A stretch of DNA of 64,000 nt, taken from contig NZ_KE387185.1 in the NCBI RefSeq assembly GCF_000430645.1, forward strand, positions 1,027,780 through 1,091,779. Direction: 5' to 3'. A program made the translations under genes and the position numbers. Every line of letters begins with the position of its first letter. Within the stretch, counting starts at the first letter, position 1. The notes beneath the pieces are model-generated. The model was not told the origin of the DNA. It saw only the letters and a list, made by a program, of their open reading frames with translations, and did not search any database. This document shows, one piece after another, positions 60,468 through 64,000 of the stretch. The DNA comes from Aquimarina latercula DSM 2041. GTDB taxonomy: Bacteria; Bacteroidota; Bacteroidia; Flavobacteriales; Flavobacteriaceae.

Positions 60468-61223
60468 ATGATCATTCCAATTCCTTCTCTTAGAAAGCGG
60501 TTTACTATTGCCATTACGGTAAAAGTAAAAAGGGCGATGCACGTAGGGTTTAAAGTATACGATCCTTTATCTCCAAACACGCACTATTTCCGTAGGAAAG
60601 CTTACTTGGAAAGAGGACAAAAAAGGAGTATCAAAATTCCTTTACCTGTTTCACCTGAAGAACTGGAGATGGAGGTCTATGATAAAAAGACAGGTGATGA
60701 TGAGGGTATCGATATTCTTGATTTTAAAGTGATCATGATGGACGAACCTAAGATTTGGACTACTCCAGAACAACAACGGTTTATGGAGTTTGCCATCCAG
60801 TTTGCTCAAAAGGCGGGGTATGTCCCTTCTGGATTTTATGATAGCCCGAATAATGAGTTTCTATTCCAGTATTTACCTAGCATCGTTGATGCTTTTGGGA
60901 AGGAATTGATTACTCCTGCGAGAATACATCGCAAGATGCCAAGAGTTCAGATATCACAACGATTGTTTAAAACATATACGATTCCTGTTCGAGTAGCAAT
61001 ACTAGCTCACGAGGGTTGCCATTGGTTTTTAAATACAAGAAGCGAAACGACAGCCGATTTATGCGGAATCCGGCATTATTTGGATTATGGATTTCCAAAA
61101 ATAGAAGCGGTGTATGCAGCTACAAAAATTTTTAGTCAACATCCCGAATTAGTAGGTGAAATACAAGTAAGAAGGACAAAAGAGATTGTTCAATTTATCA
61201 ATCAATACAGACTAGCACAATGA
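60468..61223 (+). CDS. Putative zinc metallopeptidase (HEGCH)
   Basis: The 251-residue soluble protein has HEGCH (181-185) in AILAHEGCHWFLNTRSETTAD, fitting HExxH with the third ligand probably E193 or D197. A beta-rich N-terminal part (1-95) precedes a helical domain. No signal peptide is seen, so it may act within the cytoplasm or on particle proteins. Its stop overlaps the next start by ATGA, tying it to the propeller protein. The family is unknown to me; a maturation protease is plausible. Confidence 0.7.
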   Translation: MIIPIPSLRKRFTIAITVKVKRAMHVGFKVYDPLSPNTHYFRRKAYLERGQKRSIKIPLPVSPEELEMEVYDKKTGDDEGIDILDFKVIMMDEPKIWTTPEQQRFMEFAIQFAQKAGYVPSGFYDSPNNEFLFQYLPSIVDAFGKELITPARIHRKMPRVQISQRLFKTYTIPVRVAILAHEGCHWFLNTRSETTADLCGIRHYLDYGFPKIEAVYAATKIFSQHPELVGEIQVRRTKEIVQFINQYRLAQ

Positions 61224-62938
61224 AAAAAAACACCGAAATAGCATTGATAACTACAGGGATTACTCTTGCAGCGCTTTGGTGGGTGTTATTGGATGATGAT
61301 AAGGATCAAACTAGAGTCTCAAAAAGCAATGGTATTGCACCCAAAAACAAAATACCACCTACAGAAAATACTGATGTAATCATAACTGATCCTATAGATT
61401 CAGATCCATATGATTCTTTTGTGAAAGTAAGTCGTTCCTATACAAGAAGGTTACCAAAAAGAACCTTTAAAGGCTTACATAGAAGTGCTACGAAATTGGA
61501 TAATGAAGCTTTCTATAAAAGGCTTCAAGATAGATATGAAACAACACAACTGACTATTACCAATACTTCTGATGTAGAAAGAGAAGTTCGTTTGTGGGCG
61601 GGCAACAAAAAGCCACCCTTAAGTCCAACATTACCAGGAGATGTATCAGATCATATTTTCAGGACGGTAACCGTCAGTTCTAATTTAGGAACAGGAATAT
61701 ACCCTCAAGGAATCATTGTTAATCCTTTTAATAGGTTTACCTATATAGCTAATCAATTATCAAATAATATTAGTGTTCTGAATACTGAAGGAATTTTAGT
61801 ATCCCTTATTCCCATAACTGCTAATGCTAGCAGCCCCTTTGGGGTTTCGCCCGTAGACCTGACCGTGAATAGCCAACCTAGTTCCCCAAACTTTGGAACG
61901 GTCTACGTGGCGAATATTATAGGTGATACCGTAACGGTGATTAATAAACAATTGGAAGTGGTAAATACGATACAAGTGGGAAAAAGACCTATTAGTATAA
62001 CGTTCAATTCTTTTAATTCAAATGTATATGTAGCTAACATTGCTGATGATACCATTAGTGTAATTGACACTACTACAGAATCGGTAATAGAAACTATTGG
62101 TGTAGGAAAAGCACCAAGAAATATTACCATTGTGCCAATGACAGGGTCTGTCTATGTCGTCAATTCAAATGACAACAGTATATCAGTCATCGATACTAAC
62201 AATCAAGTATCAAATACTATTGATACTGCGGGTAGTGAACTTACTACAATAGCATATCATCCAGTAAACAATAGCCTGTATTTAGTTTCATCTGGAGATA
62301 ATACAGTAATCCCGATTGATCTGGATACAGATACTACAAGGGCAGCAATACCAGTTGGAGCAGATCCGTATCGTATTCTCTATAACTCTAGTAATGAATT
62401 ACTGTATGTAGGTAACAGAGGGGATAATTCATATTCCATAATAGATACCACCGATGTAGTAATTGATACACTTTTTTTAGGTGCAGTAGGTACAGGTGTG
62501 GCTATAGATCCTAATAGTGATATGATTTACAGTAGTGATAGCACGAATGGGGTTATCAATATCATTAGTTATAGTCGAGAAAGTAATAAAGTACTCATCA
62601 ATGATGGGTATAAAGCAAGGCGTGAAGACTTCACATTTAACCCTGCCATTGTCAAGCATGTAAAATTTGTTTTATCGGGTACTGAACGCTTTAAGGTATT
62701 GAAGCTTGAAGAAGAAACTGTAACAGGAAAAACAAATATAAAACCTATCTCCTTTTCGAGTTATAACAGCCCTCAAAACTTCGGAAATGTAGCAGAAGTT
62801 TTTGAGATGAACGGAGCTATCATTGATGGCAAAAATGGATGGGTATTTAAAATTGCAGGAAAGCAAACCATCACGATACTAACGTATTATAAACAATTTG
62901 AAACAGAAAACATTTTAGAAGATGCAATACTTAATTAG
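61220..62938 (+). CDS. YVTN beta-propeller protein built into a 56531-type beta domain
   Basis: The 572-residue protein has an N-terminal membrane anchor (about 7-24), a linker, a short beta segment LTITNTSDVEREVRLWAGNK (about 114-133), five or more YVTN-type repeats from 150 to 450 (such as VYVANIADDTISVIDTTTES and VYVVNSNDNSISVIDTNNQV), and a C-terminal beta part with NPAIVKHVKFVLSG, FKVLKLEEETVTGKTNI and NSPQNF. The flanking beta parts align with consecutive parts of the 56531 protein, so the propeller appears inserted into one fold. A surface-exposed binding or receptor role is inference. It overlaps the HEGCH gene by four bases. Confidence 0.82.
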   Translation: MKKNTEIALITTGITLAALWWVLLDDDKDQTRVSKSNGIAPKNKIPPTENTDVIITDPIDSDPYDSFVKVSRSYTRRLPKRTFKGLHRSATKLDNEAFYKRLQDRYETTQLTITNTSDVEREVRLWAGNKKPPLSPTLPGDVSDHIFRTVTVSSNLGTGIYPQGIIVNPFNRFTYIANQLSNNISVLNTEGILVSLIPITANASSPFGVSPVDLTVNSQPSSPNFGTVYVANIIGDTVTVINKQLEVVNTIQVGKRPISITFNSFNSNVYVANIADDTISVIDTTTESVIETIGVGKAPRNITIVPMTGSVYVVNSNDNSISVIDTNNQVSNTIDTAGSELTTIAYHPVNNSLYLVSSGDNTVIPIDLDTDTTRAAIPVGADPYRILYNSSNELLYVGNRGDNSYSIIDTTDVVIDTLFLGAVGTGVAIDPNSDMIYSSDSTNGVINIISYSRESNKVLINDGYKARREDFTFNPAIVKHVKFVLSGTERFKVLKLEEETVTGKTNIKPISFSSYNSPQNFGNVAEVFEMNGAIIDGKNGWVFKIAGKQTITILTYYKQFETENILEDAILN

Positions 62939-62952
62939 AAAAAAAGAAAGCT

Positions 62953-63408
62953 ATGAACAATGTATTAGATATAGCATTAGGAGAGTACGGAGTCACAGAG
63001 GTTGTTGGTAAGAACCATAACCCCCGCATACTGACATATTTTAAAGAGATTGGTCACAGATGGGTAACAACAGACGAAACAGCTTGGTGTTCTGCATTTG
63101 CGAATTGGGTGGCTTTAAAAGCTGGTTATGCCCTTAGTGGTAAGCTCAACGCTCGATCTTGGTTAAAAGTTGGTACAAAAGTAAAGACTCCACAACAAGG
63201 AGATGTAGTTATTTTTTGGAGGGAAAAAAGAAGTAGTTGGAAGGGACACGTAGGTTTCTTTATCGGCTATAGTGAGGATAAAAAGTACATCTACGTATTA
63301 GGTGGAAACCAGAATAATAAGGTTTGTATTAAGCCTTATCCCACGTATCGGTTATTAGGATTTCGATCCATCAAAAAAACATTCAGACCCTTATTCGATG
63401 GTGCATAG
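62953..63408 (+). CDS. TIGR02594/CHAP-like cell-wall hydrolase
   Basis: The 151-residue protein has the TIGR02594-type layout: a start with LDIALGEYGVTEVVGKNHNP, the Cys nucleophile in TAWCSAFANWVALKAGY (C46), QQGDVVIFWREKRSSWKGHV with His99, and LGGNQNNKV with Asn119. Cys-His-Asn would make a peptidase or amidase for the cell wall. Such proteins are common as endolysin-like genes in Bacteroidota phages and prophages. It follows the propeller gene by 14 bases. Confidence 0.88.
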   Translation: MNNVLDIALGEYGVTEVVGKNHNPRILTYFKEIGHRWVTTDETAWCSAFANWVALKAGYALSGKLNARSWLKVGTKVKTPQQGDVVIFWREKRSSWKGHVGFFIGYSEDKKYIYVLGGNQNNKVCIKPYPTYRLLGFRSIKKTFRPLFDGA

Positions 63409-63446
63409 TAGCACAAAATAGAAATGGACATTTAAAATAACAATAG

Positions 63447-63950
63447 ATGAAAAAAGTAGATTATTTAATTATTCAAAGTACAGAATCAGGGGAAGGAATT
63501 CCTGTTACTAAAGAAGATATAATAGACCTACATACTAGTGATAAAAAACTAGGTGGCTATGGATTTAATCGCCCTGGTATTGATTACCTAATTCAACCTG
63601 ATGGATCAATGGAAACTCTAGTTTCAGAAGATAATCCAACTAATGTTGACTTATGGGGGATTTCTGAAGGGAAGAAAGGGGTACTAGGAATCTGTAAGCA
63701 CATCGCCTATGTGGGTGGACGGACAGAAAAGGAAGTAAAGCCAAAGGATAGTCGTACTACGGCACAGATAAATAGTTTGGAAGCTATTGTTAAGTTCTAC
63801 ATTCTCAAGTTTCCAAAAATTCAAGTATTAGGACTTGACGAAGCTCCTGCTATGAAAGGCAAAGAAAACCCTGCTTTTAGTGTATCCATTTGGTTAGAGG
63901 AAATAGGTGTACCAGAAATCAACATCTTTAAAAAAATCAAAAAGGAATAG
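63447..63950 (+). CDS. Amidase-fold (amidase_2/T7 lysozyme-like) protein lacking zinc ligands
   Basis: The 167-residue protein has the N-acetylmuramoyl-L-alanine amidase fold: VDYLIIQSTES start, RPGIDYLIQPDGSMETL, GICKHIAYVGG, SRTTAQINSLEAIVKFYI and KIQVLGLDEAPAM. In active relatives the first strand ends with HCSAT, later HRDL, and Cys in KACPCFDV bind zinc. Here these positions read Q10, L130 and NPAF (141-144), so all expected ligands are missing. It is probably a cell-wall-binding or structural pseudo-enzyme, though a family with changed chemistry is possible. It lies 38 bases after the TIGR02594 gene. Confidence 0.8.
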   Translation: MKKVDYLIIQSTESGEGIPVTKEDIIDLHTSDKKLGGYGFNRPGIDYLIQPDGSMETLVSEDNPTNVDLWGISEGKKGVLGICKHIAYVGGRTEKEVKPKDSRTTAQINSLEAIVKFYILKFPKIQVLGLDEAPAMKGKENPAFSVSIWLEEIGVPEINIFKKIKKE

Positions 63951-63952
63951 CA

Positions 63953-64000
63953 ATGAAGAATACCATTTTAGCACTTGGCGTGGGTTTTCTTATTGGTAGA
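63953..64000 (+). CDS. Start of a membrane protein (partial, cut by window)
   Basis: An ATG two bases after the amidase-fold stop opens MKNTILALGVGFLIGR, a hydrophobic helix with a glycine-rich face like the small membrane proteins earlier in the cassette. The gene continues past the window. Confidence 0.55.
   Translation, partial: MKNTILALGVGFLIGR

Larger units (their letters stand above)
56255..64000 (+). mobile_element. Unnamed one-direction cassette; candidate tailless membrane-containing provirus or derived particle
   Basis: At least ten tightly packed plus-strand genes extend past the window end. They include five or more single-span membrane proteins with charged domains, two related beta-rich proteins (one with a propeller insertion), an HEGCH protein, a cell-wall hydrolase-like protein and an inactive amidase fold. 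Many small membrane proteins next to beta-rich and lytic-type proteins recall internal-membrane viruses such as the PRD1 or FLiP types. No integrase, capsid, terminase or attachment site could be recognised, so the nature stays open. The right-hand edge is not in view. Confidence 0.45.

Noticed and set aside
1..64000. CRISPR arrays, tRNA or rRNA genes, insertion sequences
   Set aside because: I looked for regular direct repeats, tRNA-like ends, transposase motifs and rRNA stretches and found none; small or degenerate tRNAs could still escape reading by eye.

Overview
The window is AT-rich DNA with protein families typical of marine Flavobacteriia (Bacteroidota): GIN/DUF2807 proteins, a PafA-type phosphatase, a TamB/Omp85 pair, a DUF5706/PycTM-like protein, and housekeeping promoters of the TAnnTTTG type. 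An Aquimarina-like Flavobacteriaceae is my guess, not something the sequence proves. I see no rRNA, tRNA, CRISPR array or insertion sequence.

Region 1 (1-5.1 kb) holds the tail of a possible P-loop ATPase. It is followed on the minus strand by a Superfamily 1 helicase carrying an inserted PD-(D/E)XK-like segment and a C-terminal zinc ribbon, a membrane protein, and a YejK/NdpA-like nucleoid protein.

Region 2 (about 5.3-53.7 kb) is a stress and ion-homeostasis island. It encodes two tandem ECF sigma factors, each with a tiny related partner protein. It also carries seven MscS-type channel proteins, a bestrophin, two cation/proton antiporters, a voltage-gated K+ channel with a zinc ribbon, CorA, a CNNM/CorC protein, Dps, a tandem UspA protein, four TerB-like proteins, PPK2, glutamate dehydrogenase, the RimK/aspartoacylase/retropepsin-like set, TamA/TamB, a patatin, and many small secreted or membrane proteins. 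Seventeen transcription units are preceded by the same two-box signal, GTGAC[C/T]-N14-GTGTC, always with exactly 14 bases between the boxes. One copy lies in front of the second sigma gene. I infer a self-amplifying ECF sigma regulon packed into one locus, with functions aimed at turgor, ion balance, envelope integrity and slow-growth survival. Units without the box (TamBA, gdhA, CorA, PafA, CotH, KefB-like, acyl-CoA dehydrogenase) are embedded among the others.

Region 3 (53.9-55.8 kb) is a two-gene minus-strand unit: a phosphoribosyltransferase-fold protein and a NADAR-family protein. This pairing suggests nucleotide or ADP-ribose chemistry in a conflict or defence setting.

Region 4 (56.25 kb to the window end) is a compact, one-direction cassette of at least ten genes. 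They encode small single-span membrane proteins with acidic heads and Arg/Lys-rich stretches, a beta-rich protein with an Asp/Tyr-rich head and Arg-rich tail, a related protein into which a YVTN beta-propeller appears to have been inserted, an HEGCH putative metallopeptidase, a TIGR02594-like Cys/His hydrolase, and an amidase-fold protein that has lost its zinc ligands. I could not name this system. A tailless, membrane-containing provirus or a domesticated particle derived from one fits best, but no capsid or integrase assignment can be made from this window.
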